From Silene latifolia (lineage: Eukaryota; Streptophyta; Magnoliopsida; Caryophyllales; Caryophyllaceae), in the NCBI RefSeq assembly GCF_048544455.1, contig NC_133537.1, forward strand, positions 308,363,738-308,427,737: 64,000 nt of DNA, read 5' to 3'. The notes under the pieces were generated by a model, which worked only from the letters and a program-made list of their open reading frames with translations, did not search any database and had not been told where the DNA came from. Below are positions 32,220 to 43,243 of this stretch, piece after piece (the stretch's first letter is position 1; each line of letters opens with the position of its first letter). The translations under genes and the position numbers were made by a program.

Positions 32220-35200
32220 CTACTGCCAGTCGCCCTCTAACTCCGCAACTCTCGCCTCGAGAGCGGCAACCTCGGCGTCACGAGCCTCGAGCTCCCTCAA
32301 CAAGCGAGTCGTCTCCTCCCGAGACTGGGCCAACTCTCTCTCCAGCTCGCTCCTCCCCTACAAGCAACAAAATTGGCTCATGTCAATCATTTCAAGCAAT
32401 TACAAGAAAATTTGGAAAATCAAAATTAGGAAGAAAAGACATAAAGAAAGGTTCATACCTGACGACCTCGACCGCCGACAAGTGCATCGATGGCAGTAGC
32501 TCTCAACCGGTTGGTCACCCTCCATAACGCCACAAACCGGGACGGCGCAACCTGCATTTTCAAAAAACATGTTCTTAATAATTGGATAAATACAATCAAA
32601 TGTGTTCTTACACAAAAATCATGCAAATTACAGGCTCACCCTCCGAATCAGATGCTACCAATCATCCAGGCCAGCATTCGTCACAGCCACGTCAAAGTCA
32701 CACAGCTCGGAGATCGTCGTCCTCCCGGTTGCGTCAGTGTACTCAAGGGTCTCGGGGTACTCTGGGGGCTCGATGCCCGCCGCCTCGACCTCCTGCAAAA
32801 TCAAATGATTCCCGTCAATCGGTGATCTTTCATCGTATTCTCAAAAATCAAAAATAAAGAAGGATAAAGTACTTACCACAACCGGCCAGTATGCCAACCT
32901 CCCGTAGAGGAACGCCGAGTAGTCCTCGCCAGGAAGAAGGATGGCGTCACCACCAACGCCAGCCAAGTCAGCCTCCCTCTCAGCCTCAGAAGGCTCCCTG
33001 AACATCGTCCTCGGAGGATCGATGGGAACCGTCAAAACGTCCCGAGAGCACTGACGAGCCAAGCGCTCGCCCAAGTACCTCACAGGACCCATCGACGTCC
33101 TCAACAGCAGCCGGCTCGAGCTCCTAGGTCGAAGGACCTCAGCCACAAAAGGAGGCGCGCCAGCGTACTCCGCGCAAGGCCTGGGCACCCAACGGGAAAA
33201 AGATAACCAAAGAAATCATTCTTATGATCGGTTTAAAAAGTAATGAAGAAGCAAAACGAATATAAGTAAGATGCTCACACTGTCCAGCTGAAGGGCGTTC
33301 ACATCGCGCCGGTAGACACCGTGAGAGGAGCGCTTGCTCCTCGTCCGACACATCACCCAATCCCTCACGACAGGATAGGCCTTCTCCAGCGGCTCCGTCC
33401 TCTTAGGCGAGAGGCTCGGAAAGTAGGAGTACACCCACGCCTGTGAAGCAAGATAGTCAATAACGATCTTTCGTAACTTGATAAGGAAAGGAAATGATAA
33501 TTAGTCTAAATGAAGGTTCATACCTCCAACAGTAGTCCAGGGCCGACAGCACCAGGAGAAGTCCCCTTCTCCATCAACTCCGGACGAACCATGGCCCTCA
33601 TGAAGCGGATGAGGACCGCAAAACCAAGAAAGTGACCCGGCCCCAACGCCCTAGGGAGCTCGGGTCAAAAGGAAGGGAAGAAGCTTCGTCGACGGCCTCT
33701 CTCCCTTGTCTCCGAGGTAGATCGAAGACAGAAACCACCAAAGCCACGGGCGGACTCTCCTTTTGTGACGGGGAGGAGGAGCCGTCTCCCTCCCGTCAAT
33801 CACCACCAGCGCCGGGGTCTTCTCCGCAAAGTAGTCTCGGACATAAGAACTCGACACCAAACCAGGCACTGTAGCAGCCTTCGGCGACAAGTTCCAGCCG
33901 ATCAACCTCCTAGCCTCGGCCGAGTCCACCCTCATGGCACTCTCTGGCCACTCCACCTCCTCAGTCCTACACGGCAGCCCAGAGATCATGCCGTAGTCCT
34001 CCAACGTGACTCCCACCTCACCGAAAGGCATGTGAAAAGTGGAAGTCGTGTCCCAGAATCGGTCCAAGAAAGCGCGGACCAGGCTAAGGTTAGCCCGCAG
34101 CTTCCTCTTCGCGATATCCCTCCAATTCTGCACCAGGGCGCTGAACGCTCCACGCTCGATCATGGCGCGCTCCTCCGCCGACAGCCTCTCGTAGCACTCC
34201 ATGGCCGTCGTGTAGCCCGAGAACGATCTGATGTTCCCGGCCTCCTATTGTGATTTGAAACAAAAGCTATCTTTAGTTTGAATGAAATTGGAAGAGATTG
34301 GAGTAAATGAAACGAAAGAATATGAGTGATGAGTAATGAATTCCTATTTACCAAGCTCTTCACCGTCCTATAGGACAGGTGACCCTCCGCAGCCCAAAGC
34401 AAGTGCCTGCTGTCCCAGGTCTTAGCCCACGCGGGTGCTCCCCTCAGCTGATGACCTCCTCGTCCCACGTTGGCCCGTCTTGGGGCCCCCTCCTCCTCAG
34501 CAACCTGCTCCTCGAGGATCTCGTCCTCAGCGACCTCCCCGGCTGTCCTAGCCGCAGCAAAAGCCTCCTCGAGAGCACGAGAAGCATCAACAGCTGTGTC
34601 TATCTCCATGGGAGCTCTCCCAGAAGTAGAAGCCTCGCCACCTGCAACGTTAAAGCAAGTTTAGGCCGCGTCAAGTGACGACAAGCCTTGATTAGGGATT
34701 TTCGAGCTTTCAACGCTCCGAAATCGCTCTTTTCTCGCCATATTTGGCCGTATTCCCACAAACCCGATCACTCATGTAGTAATTTGGGTCAAGTCAAGTC
34801 TAATTTGAAGCCTAGTCATGGGTTCAAGTCGAAATTTCGGCAGCATTTCGTTACAACGGCGATTATGCCCTAGAAAAGTGCCCTGAAAAAGCTATCACAA
34901 ACCAAAATTCCGAGATGGTAGGAAGTTTAACCATCATCCAAGGATTACAAACGTCAAGTTTCATCGCAAATGGGCATTTCTAAGGCCATTTTCGAAGCAA
35001 TTTACGGTTTAGCTGTGAAACCGTCTCAATTTCGCTCAAATGCTCAAAACTCAACGAAAATTCGAAACAAATACATGGTTATGATCCTTATACTACCAAT
35101 TAGCCATTTACATGATCAATTTTACAAGGCAAGATCATTTGGGGGAAAAGCCCCAAATTTTCGACATTTTAGGGTTGGGGACCATAATTTTGTCGATCAA

Positions 35201-35256
35201 ATTCATCTTTTATAGAAGATTAATGCAAGATTTATATACATACCTCGATTAGTCAT
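32220..35256 (-). pseudogene. Antisense gene 2 of element C: eight-exon plant mobile domain (PMD) gene
   Basis: Exons by GT-AG sites and frame: 35256-35244 (MTNR), 34641-34352, 34244-33524, 33440 to about 33280, 33180-32877, 32792-32640, 32551-32459, 32357-32220 (stop TAG). Exons 1-3 and 5-8 join in frame; the 4/5 join does not by my reading, so it is misplaced or holds a small indel. Exon 3 has the PMD hallmark FHMPFGEVGVTLEDYGMISG (PF10536, the domain of MAIN/MAIL1 and many transposon proteins). Exon 2 is acidic, exon 8 a Glu/Arg/Leu heptad-like coiled coil. Lesions: a frameshift in exon 3 between about 33630 and 33690, and an in-frame TAG in exon 6 near 32655. GC content of the exons is much higher than that of the surrounding element. 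Opposite in strand to gag-pol; probably a captured or co-evolved accessory gene. Confidence 0.8.
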
Positions 35257-35354
35257 GGCGAATGCAAGCTTTTAGATCAAATTTTAGCGGAAATGGTTGA
35301 AGTTTGAGAGAGAAATGGATGAATTTGTGTTTCGAACAAATGAAATGAATTCCT

Positions 35355-35363
35355 CTGTTTATC
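35355..35363 (-). promoter_or_regulatory. Degenerate TATA box of antisense gene 2
   Basis: Minus strand GATAAACAG, followed by AGGAATTC, about 100 bp before the ATG. Position and following bases parallel TATAAATAGAG of antisense gene 1. Confidence 0.45.
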
Positions 35364-35390
35364 GCGTTTTTACGCAGGAAAGACACACTA

Positions 35391-35458
35391 AGGAACAGAC
35401 GCAGCAGGTGCTGCGCCTATTCCAAGAGACGCAGCTCTTGCTGCGCCTCTTCCTGAGG
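35391..35458. promoter_or_regulatory. Double palindrome in the 5' flank of antisense gene 2
   Basis: Two adjacent copies: GGAACAGACGCAGCA + two bases + TGCTGCGCCTATTCC, then AGACGCAGCTCTTGCTGCG. It matches LTR region 1 (19785-19852) almost base for base, including the double arrangement, and sits about 30 bp upstream of the degenerate TATA box. A half-copy GTGCGCCTCTTCCCC follows at 35520-35534. Confidence 0.75.
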
Positions 35459-36350
35459 TTCCTTCCATACGAGTTTTCAAAAATTCGTTATAAGTTCGTT
35501 ACTTGTGGGCCCATCTTTCGTGCGCCTCTTCCCCGATGTCATTTTATCTTTTTGGTCCGTTTGACGATAATTCTTCGTTCAGACCCGCGTTTCTAAGCCG
35601 ACTGCAGACTATTATACATTATTTATCGCTCCCAAGACCTTGCTTGTCACAACGAGCAGGTATTCCTTCACAGGTGTTTCGACACGCCTTCATTATATTC
35701 CCCCAACGAGAGTAAGCGGATCGACAATCCCTCTCGAGACATGGAGATACATTCCTGATAAGGTTTCCCAACACGAGAGTTCATGACATACAATCGTCCT
35801 TCTCATGTCCCTCCAAAGTTTGTTTGAAGACGACCCAAGCAGATTTCTCCCAGCAGTTCCCGCCTGTGTCCTGCTATTCACAATGTTTCTTGTTTCCCCG
35901 CGGAGTGCGATAAGGTGTCGTTCTCTAGAGGTTCCCAAACCAGTAGAGTTCCTACACTCAAGCCTTAGTTACCCCTTAATTTGAAATTGTATTCGGGCCT
36001 CCTTCCCGTTGATACTTTCCTTTAGGGTCCCACACCCTAGCACAAATCCTTATATATCTCTTAGGTCTTACCCTTAGCTCCTACGCTTACCCTTAGCTCC
36101 TATGTACCCCCAGAAGCGTCTCTCAAGAAGTTTCAGGTATGATCTCTTCTTATGGCTGGCAAGCCTCCTTACGTAGTCTAATGGACTTTAAATGACCCTC
36201 CCCGATAGTCGACAGACTCTAAAATATTCCCGACGACAGGTCCTTGGTTCAGACCCCTTGAGCCGCCTCGCGTTGCCATAGTCATCAGGTTTTAATCTTC
36301 GATTGACCTGATGGCTATACTTTGACTTTCGCCTTGTCCAAGCCTCAGTC
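35459..36350 (+). other. Element C 3' untranslated region
   Basis: No gene. On the plus strand it leads into TTTGACTTTCGCCTTGTCCA and the polypurine tract; the same 20 bases precede the polypurine tract of element B. Confidence 0.65.
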
Positions 36351-36363
36351 AAAGTGGGGGCTC
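36351..36363 (+). other. Element C polypurine tract
   Basis: AAAGTGGGGGCTC immediately before the 3' LTR, identical to that of element B. Confidence 0.9.
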
Positions 36364-38708
36364 TGTAGATACCTCATTTCTGCACCTCCCGCAAACCACC
36401 CGGTGATGATTGGGCCGCATGTTTGGTACGCGGAACGATTTGTGATAGTTCATAAGTTTATCATCAAGTGATTGCTCAAACACTGATGTCTACCTCTTAG
36501 TTGTCATCTACGCGCCGATACTGATCGTTTTGATAATTAGAGTACATTTGGAGTCCGGCCTAAAACCGTCTTCATTTTTCGATAACCGCTAAATCCCGAA
36601 TCAGAATGTTCTGGAATGTTCCGGATATTTCTATTCCATATTTTATAAATCTTTCACAATCTTTTATTCTTTGGTAAACAATTTCCCGTAATATTCATAC
36701 AAAATATTAAGGAAAATAAGATTATCCCGTCATTCCATAAACCAAACACGGAAATCTTTCTTCCGCAGGAGGAAACCACTTGGGAACAGACGCAGCAGGT
36801 GATGCGCCTCTTCCAAGAGACGCAGTGACTGCTGCGCCTCTTCCCAGGTCCTTTTCTGCGTATTTTTCGTATCTTTTTCATATCTTTTCGAGATTCACTT
36901 CCAAAGATTCTCCGAAAACTCTATTCCTCCGTGTGATTAGTATAAATAGGAGCCTTTGCTCCTCATATTTCTCACGCGAGTGTCCGCCCTTCTCTTCTCC
37001 GTTTGCATTCTAGACCACGTTCTTACTTTTTGGCGTCTACGTGCTTGAACATTCGACCACGTAAGCTCGGATCCTTCTGAGTACCAGCCTCGTTTGCATG
37101 ACCGACCAATTTGACCAACTCCACAATCAATCAACTTAATTAATCTTAGTCTTTTTCCTCTTACAAGGGCACTTTCGTTACATTCGAGTCGAGCATCACT
37201 AATCATAAACTTAGTTCATCTCGTTTCGTCAAACATGTAAGTCTGAGGGTGTAAATCTCTCTTTTATTTATTGTTATTTACTTTTTGTATCATTAATGTA
37301 AGGTTTATGTCGAAAATACTTGTTGAAACCGATTTTTAAAACCGTGCTTTAAAACTCTTTTTACGGATTACCAGAAGACAAACCGTCGAGAAAGGACGCA
37401 GCAACTGCTGCGCCTCTTCGAAGGGACGCAGCACCTTGCGCCTCTTCGTGAGGCTGCCGCAGTTCCTGCTTCCTTTCTTCTTCCTTCGTCCTCTGTAAAT
37501 TCGTTTGCTTTAATTTGTTTTCATTTGTTCTTCAATTCTTTGACGTACAATCACAATAATTTCACATGTATATTATTTAACATCATTAATACGTTAATTC
37601 ATCATTAAATTCGACTTAAATCCCTTATAATCCAATATTTGCGGGTTTTCGTCATTAAACTCAATCCGAGTTGTAGAGATTCAATTCGTTCATATTGAGT
37701 TTCTGGAATTCGATCTTTGATATATTTCCACCTGTTAATTATCAATCTTTCATCCATGTAAATAATTCGTTTGCATCCGTCTCATCCATGTTTATTGCTT
37801 TTATCACCCTTAATCATATGTAAATAATCTATTAATCACTTCCATCCGAGTAAATAATATTAATCAATCCTTAAAATTCACCAACGAACATTAACGATTT
37901 GCAGTTCCGGCTTCATAGCCAGAACTCACCCTTGGAACAGACGCAGCAACTGTTGCGCCTCTTCCAAAGGGCGCAGTCCTGCTGCGCCTGTTCCAGGTTG
38001 ATTTCTGCCTCTGGACTCCCTTTCTGCCTTGACCTAGTTTAATTAGTCTACGTATAATTAACTATTAACCGTATTAGCACCTACTGATTTGTTCGTTGAT
38101 TTATTCCTTTATTCGTTTTCTCAAATTATCCGTTTTAGGAGTATTTTCGACATAAATCAATTGAACCCGATATAATTATTGTAATTTTCATTGAAATTTT
38201 CTTTTATTGTATTTCTTTTATCATTGTATTTTGTATCATTTGTATGTTTTTCACATGTAATTGAACCTTAATCCCAACTTCGACCCAATTGTTTGATAAA
38301 CTAATTGTTCACCGACTTAGTCTAATATTCACATGTTAGGATTAAAACTTGGATGTTGCATTGCATGCATATAATCGATGATACATCGAGTACGAATAAC
38401 TTCCCTAATCATTAGTAGAGGCCGCTATCGAGGCGGGCGGGATTAGGTGTTCGATCAAAAGAGCTTCCTAATACGTACCGTCACCCCTTACTCCAGATCT
38501 CTGTGAACATCCGTGTTCATTGGCATCCACGAGAGTCATTCTAGACATAGAATGCTAAGGGTAACGAGTTCTTTGTGTTCATGTCTCTACTTTGTGTCTT
38601 GACATGACACGAGGTATTCGAACGGTTCCAATTTCCCATATAAATTGGTGGCGACTCCACAAATGCAAACGCTTGTTTCCCAAGCGCCCCCGTGGCCCCA
38701 TGTCCACA
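36364..38708 (+). repeat. Element C 3' LTR
   Basis: Partner of 19364-21713. TATA box 36941-36949; palindrome regions 36783-36850, 37393-37450 (second copy lacks a few bases) and 37934-37998. Ends CCATGTCCACA, followed by the CATGT target duplication and the resumed copia frame. Confidence 0.95.
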
Positions 38709-38713
38709 CATGT

Positions 38714-39713
38714 GAATAATAAGAAATTAAAGGTTGGTGACAAAGATCAAACTTATCTATGGCATTATTGAATGGGACACATAAATAAAAAACGTGTAAA
38801 GAAACTCATCGAGAATGGGACTATTCCCACATTCGATGTTTCTACGTTTGGCACGTGTGAATCATGTCTTATCGGCAAAATGACTCGAATTTCCTTCAAA
38901 GGTGTTGGAATGCACGCTAGTGACCTATTAGGACTCATACATACTGATGTATGTGGACCTATGTCAATTACTGCTAGAGATGGCTATAGATATTTTATCA
39001 CTTTCACGGACGATTTGAGTAGATATGGATATGTCTACTTAATGAAGCATAAAAGTGAGTCATTTGAGAAATTCAAGGAATACCAGAATAAGGTTGAGAA
39101 CCAACTGGGTAGAAAGGTTAAAGCACTCCGTTCAGATTGGGGTGGCGAATATCTTTCAAATGAGTTTGATCAACACCTTAAAGACTGTGGAATTGTTTTG
39201 CAGTTAACTCCACCTAGAACACCTCAATTAAATGGTGTGTCCGAACGGAGAAATCGAACACTACTTGATATGGTTCGATCCATGATGAGTCACACGGTAG
39301 TACCTGATTTATTAAGGGGTTTTGCTCTTTTGTCAGCTGCTCTTATACTTAACCGAAGTCCGTCTAAAGCTGTCGACAAGACTCCATATGAAATGTGGAA
39401 GGGAACGGTCCCTAACTTGTCCTTTATTCGGGTTTGGGGCTGCGAGGCTTATGTCAAGTGGAGACACGAGGATAAGCTCGGCCCGCGATCGGTCAAGACA
39501 TACTTTATTGGTTATCCAAAAGGAATGTTTGGTCATTACTTCTATTCGCCTACCGAACATCGAGTTTTTGTTGCGGCTAGTGAGACGTTCTTAGAGAAAG
39601 AATTTCTCGAGAACAAGTCAAGTAATAAAACCTTCGAGCTGTCGGAGATTCAAGAACCAACAACCGAGGAACAGATGGAGGAAGTTGTTCCTTCAACTAA
39701 TGATACGGTTTAA
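38714..39713 (+). pseudogene. Copia GAG-pre-integrase and integrase
   Basis: Resumes the frame cut at 19363. The pre-integrase zinc region ends WHY, in-frame TGA at 38769-38771, MGHINKKRVKKL, then CESCLIGK. The catalytic core is present: D in IHTDVCGPM, D in ALRSDWGGEY and E in NGVSERRNR (DDE). It ends FIGYPKGMFGHYFYSPTEHRVFV and a variable tail. The stop at 39711 comes from a frameshift; RT follows in another frame overlapping at 39685. Confidence 0.92.
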
Positions 39714-40578
39714 CATTCCACAGGAACCTAGGAGGTCGGGTAGAGTCTCTAATCCTCCAGACAGATACATTGGTATGGTCGAGGAGAATGACGTTTTGCT
39801 CCTAGAGAGTAATGAACCCGCTACCTATAAAGGTGCCATGACCTGTTCCGACTCAAAGCTATGGCTTGAAGCCTTGAAATCCGAGATGGACTCCATGTAT
39901 GAGAATGACGTATGGGATCTTGTTGTTTTACCTAATAAGGTAAAACCTCTACAGTGCAAATGGCTTTACAAAATAAAGCATTATGTGGACGGGAAACCAG
40001 ATACCTATAAGGCACGACTAGTGGGAAAAGGTTTCACTCAAGTGCACGGATTACATTATGATGAAATTTTTGCACCCGTAGTTATGCTGCGTTCCATTCG
40101 GATAATCTTAGCGATTGCCGCTTTTCATAACTATAAAATTTGGCAAATGGATGTGAAAACCGCCTTCTTAAATGGTTACTTGGAGGAGGAGTTGTACATG
40201 GTGCAACCCGAAGGTTTCATAGATCCTGAAAATCCTAAGAAAGTGTGCAAGCTTAAGCGTTCCATTTATGGACTTAAGCAAGCTTCTCGGAGTTGGAATC
40301 ATCGTTTCGACCAGGTGATAAAAGAGTATAGTTTCACTAGATCGGTCGAGGAACCATGCTTATATATCAAGTCAAGTGGGAGCAAGATTGTTTTCTTGAT
40401 ATTGTATGTCGATGACATACTCTTGATTGGGAATGACATTCCTCTCTTATCTTCGGTTAAAGGATGGTTGAAGAACCATTTCCAAACGAAAGATCTGGGT
40501 GAGGCACAACGCATATTGGGAATCCGTATCTATCGAGATAGATCACGACGGATGTTATCACTGAGTCAGGAGTCTTAG
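39685..40578 (+). pseudogene. Copia reverse transcriptase
   Basis: Copia RT blocks in order: WLEALKSEMDSMYENDVW, CKWLYKIK, YKARLVGKGFTQVHGLHYDE, KIWQMDVKTAFLNGYLEEE, YGLKQASRSWNHRFD and the catalytic ILYVDDILLIGND. Ends at TAG 40576-40578; a second in-frame TAG follows at about 40592 before RT/RNase H sequence reopens at 40606. The integrase-before-RT order confirms Ty1/copia. Confidence 0.93.
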
Positions 40579-40605
40579 TTAGATAAGATTCTTTAGAGGT
40601 TCAAC

Positions 40606-41394
40606 ATGACCAACTCCAAGAAGGAGAACCTTCCTATGACGTCTGGGATGCATTTGAGCAAGTCTCAGTCACCCACGACACCTGAAGGGGTTGAACGCAT
40701 GAGTCGCATTCCTTATGCATCAGCCATAGGATCGATCATGTATGCCATGATATGCACACGTCCAGACGTGGCATATGCATTGAGTATGACGATTCGGTAC
40801 CAACGCAATCCAGGTGAAACACACTGGGTGGCTGTTAAAAACATCCTCAAGTACCTACGGAGGACTAAGGATTGGGTATTGACTTATGGAGGAGATACTA
40901 AGCTTTGTGCAATCGGTTACGCAGATGCTAGCTTCCAAACGGATCGAGATGATTCAAAATCTCAGTCTGGATTCGTCTTTACTCTTAATGGTGTCTTTGC
41001 GGTCAGTGGAAGAGTTCAAGCAGGATGTTGTAGCAGATTCTACTCAACTGAATCAAGTACTATGCCGCCGAGGAAAAGAAAGGAAGCTATATGGATGCGT
41101 CAATTCTTACAAGGACTATCCGTAGTTCCTAGTTCGAATGACCCAATCACTATCTATTGTGACAATAAAGGTGCCATCTTCCAGGCGAAGGAGCCTAAGT
41201 CTAGCAACAAGTCTAGACATGTATATCGGAAGGCTCACCTGATCCGTGATTACGTGGAGCAAGAAGAGATAGTGATTGACAAGATAGCTTCGGATGACAA
41301 CATCGCGGATCCTCTCACTAAACCATTGTCATATGATAAGCATGAAGGGCACGTTATTTCCATGGGAATTAAACGTGTTCCTGAGTTGTACTAG
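40606..41394 (+). pseudogene. Copia RT end and RNase H
   Basis: Continues with the conserved RIPYASAIGSIMYAMICTRPD and ALSMTIRYQRNPG, then RNase H (GYADASFQTDRDDSKSQSGFVF, ITIYCDNKGAIFQAKEP, RHVYRKAHLIRDYVE). Around 41000-41080 the expected segment is replaced by an out-of-frame stretch (about 25 residues), so two compensating indels lie there. Ends at TAG 41392. Confidence 0.9.
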
Positions 41395-42172
41395 TTGATT
41401 ATGGATTCGATACATTATCCTTTTCATATGCTATTTATAACTTCATCGTTTTATTTCATATTTTGTTTTTCATGTGGATTGTACTGACAGCATTGAACGT
41501 CATAAAGTGAACTGAATTACATTATATTTGTTTTAGTCCGTAATCACCTACATGAGCTGATAACTCTGGCTATTATTTTGTGAAGTTGATTGATGGTGGG
41601 TTCAATGAGCCATAAGTCAAACAGTTGGCTGATCGATCACAGATGCGAGTTATAACGATACCTCGTAGGACAAAATTGTGACAACGTAATGGAGTCCGAA
41701 ATGTTTAAAAACATTCGGTGCCAGGTCGTGGATTGGACGTCCATTATGTTCCTAGAGTCGATTCTTTTGACTATCGACTGTCTCTTGAGATTAAGGCAGT
41801 TTTTGGGTGACTTTGGTTTCTTTCTCATGGTCGACCGTAACTGGAGAATAAGCAGATTTTTTCTGGGTCATTTCATACTGTGCTTATATTTGCAGGATTC
41901 GAGTTGAAGAAAATATCCAACCTTTATCAGGTTTAGTTATTTCTCAGGGCCACTCGAGGAGTTGTAACTGAAATGCATGGCCATGCTCGAATGATGATTC
42001 GTTTATCAGTTAAGTTACTCTCTAGTCGGGGAAACCACTCTTGATATTGATCACTTGTAAAATACGACCTTTGTGAATACGGATTTTGCAAATTGTTTTA
42101 TATTGAGTGGGAGAAATTTTAGGATATGAGAATCGGTTATCGCACATACACTTGTGAGGACAAGTGGGAGTT
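41395..42172 (+). other. Copia 3' untranslated region and polypurine tract
   Basis: No gene. Ends GAGGACAAGTGGGAGTTT at about 42155-42172, a purine-rich tract directly before the 3' LTR. Confidence 0.7.
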
Positions 42173-43243
42173 TGTTGGAGCTTGTGTCCTCCACAGTTAG
42201 TGTGATAACAAATATAAATCTCTTATAGGTTCACAACGGTATACTTAGTATTTTATCAGTTGATTAACGATTACTTAATGACGGTTGGCTTGCTAGAAGT
42301 TTGACGTTATTATCATACTGATGGCGGTGATCAACTGGTCCCTAAAAGTCACACCTAAAGGATGTGTTTGAGAGATGTGATTGTATGAAAATATAATTAC
42401 ATTGATGCCTGACTAAAAGGTTAGTCTATCTATTTGACTAAACAGTTAGTCAATGTGATGATGAGACGATTATTTAATACAATTAAATAATATTAGCTGA
42501 GACGAATTAACTGTTAATTCGTAAATTGAATATAAACTGCTATATTTAATTAATGTATATAATGTTAGCTTAAACAAATTAAGATGTTAATTCGTAATTA
42601 AACGTAATCGGTTATATTTAATTAGCAAATTATAGATATGCGATATTTATAGTTGAAATATATTTTATACGAGATTGTCATAATAAATTATCACAGACCG
42701 GTATTAATAAATCGACTACAAGCTGTTTTGTGTGGACTTATTAAATACGTGACGAAACAAATGACAATTGATAAAAATATACGCATTTTATACAATATAA
42801 AACCAACCGAAAATAAGGAGATTTCTCTCCTTATTTGGTAGTACACGGTTTGAGGAATAAAAAGAAGAAAAAAAATATCTTCCTATTGCTCTCCTTTTTT
42901 GGCTATATTAGGAGATAAAGGAGGATCATTTTTATTCATTCATTTTTTCCAACAACTCTCATCAAAAACACTAAATATCATTTAGAAAATTAGGGTTCCT
43001 TTTCAAGCAAAAAGGGGATCTCATTCTAGCAAATTGAGAGGCATTTCTCGGAGCATCTTGGGTGCAACAATTAGGAGAATATCGATTTCGATATTGTTCT
43101 TAGGCCAAATTTGCTAGGACCAAAGGTTGATTCTTAATCTCTTCTCTTTTGTTTATGTAAATTCATTTATGACTAGTTTTTCATAATCATAATTTCGTTA
43201 TAATCCGAAAATTTATAGAGGAAGTATACCGATATTTCCTACA
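42173..43243 (+). repeat. Copia 3' LTR (intact, 1071 bp)
   Basis: TGTTGGAGCT to TTTCCTACA, followed by the GTTAC target duplication at 43244-43248. Aligns to the two parts of the 5' LTR with scattered substitutions. Confidence 0.95.

Larger units (their letters stand above)
19364..38708 (+). mobile_element. Element C: Tat/Ogre/Retand-type gypsy retrotransposon with antisense genes
   Basis: A 19.3-kb element with LTRs 19364-21713 and 36364-38708, target duplication CATGT (19359-19363, 38709-38713), primer site at 21717 and polypurine tract at 36351-36363. Sense genes: gag, protease, RT, RNase H, a second (archaeal-like) RNase H and integrase. The dual RNase H and large size define the Tat clade. 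The 7.1 kb between integrase and 3' LTR holds two intron-containing antisense genes. All sense ORFs carry frameshifts or stops. It is inserted in the protease-integrase region of the copia element. Confidence 0.93.
3203..43243 (+). mobile_element. Ty1/copia LTR retrotransposon, split by two nested gypsy insertions
   Basis: LTRs begin TGTTGGAGCTTGTGTCC and end ATTTCCTACA. The 3' LTR is intact (42173-43243, 1071 bp); the 5' LTR is split into 3203-3460 and 15213-16025, which sum to the same length. Target duplication GTTAC flanks the element at 3198-3202 and 43244-43248. An initiator-tRNA-Met primer site follows the 5' LTR. Gene order gag, protease, integrase, RT, RNase H is the copia order. Without elements B and C it would be about 8.9 kb. 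Nonsense codons and frameshifts in every gene show it is defunct. It sits in the C-terminal helicase coding region of a Helitron. Confidence 0.93.

Noticed and set aside
33632..34253. Plus-strand Arg/Ser/Pro-rich open frames (80 and 162 codons)
   Set aside because: They are shadows of the GC-rich exon 3 of the antisense PMD gene, without family features.
43213..43243. C-terminal extension of the helicase frame beyond 43244
   Set aside because: It reads into the copia 3' LTR; the true continuation is at 3202-3168.
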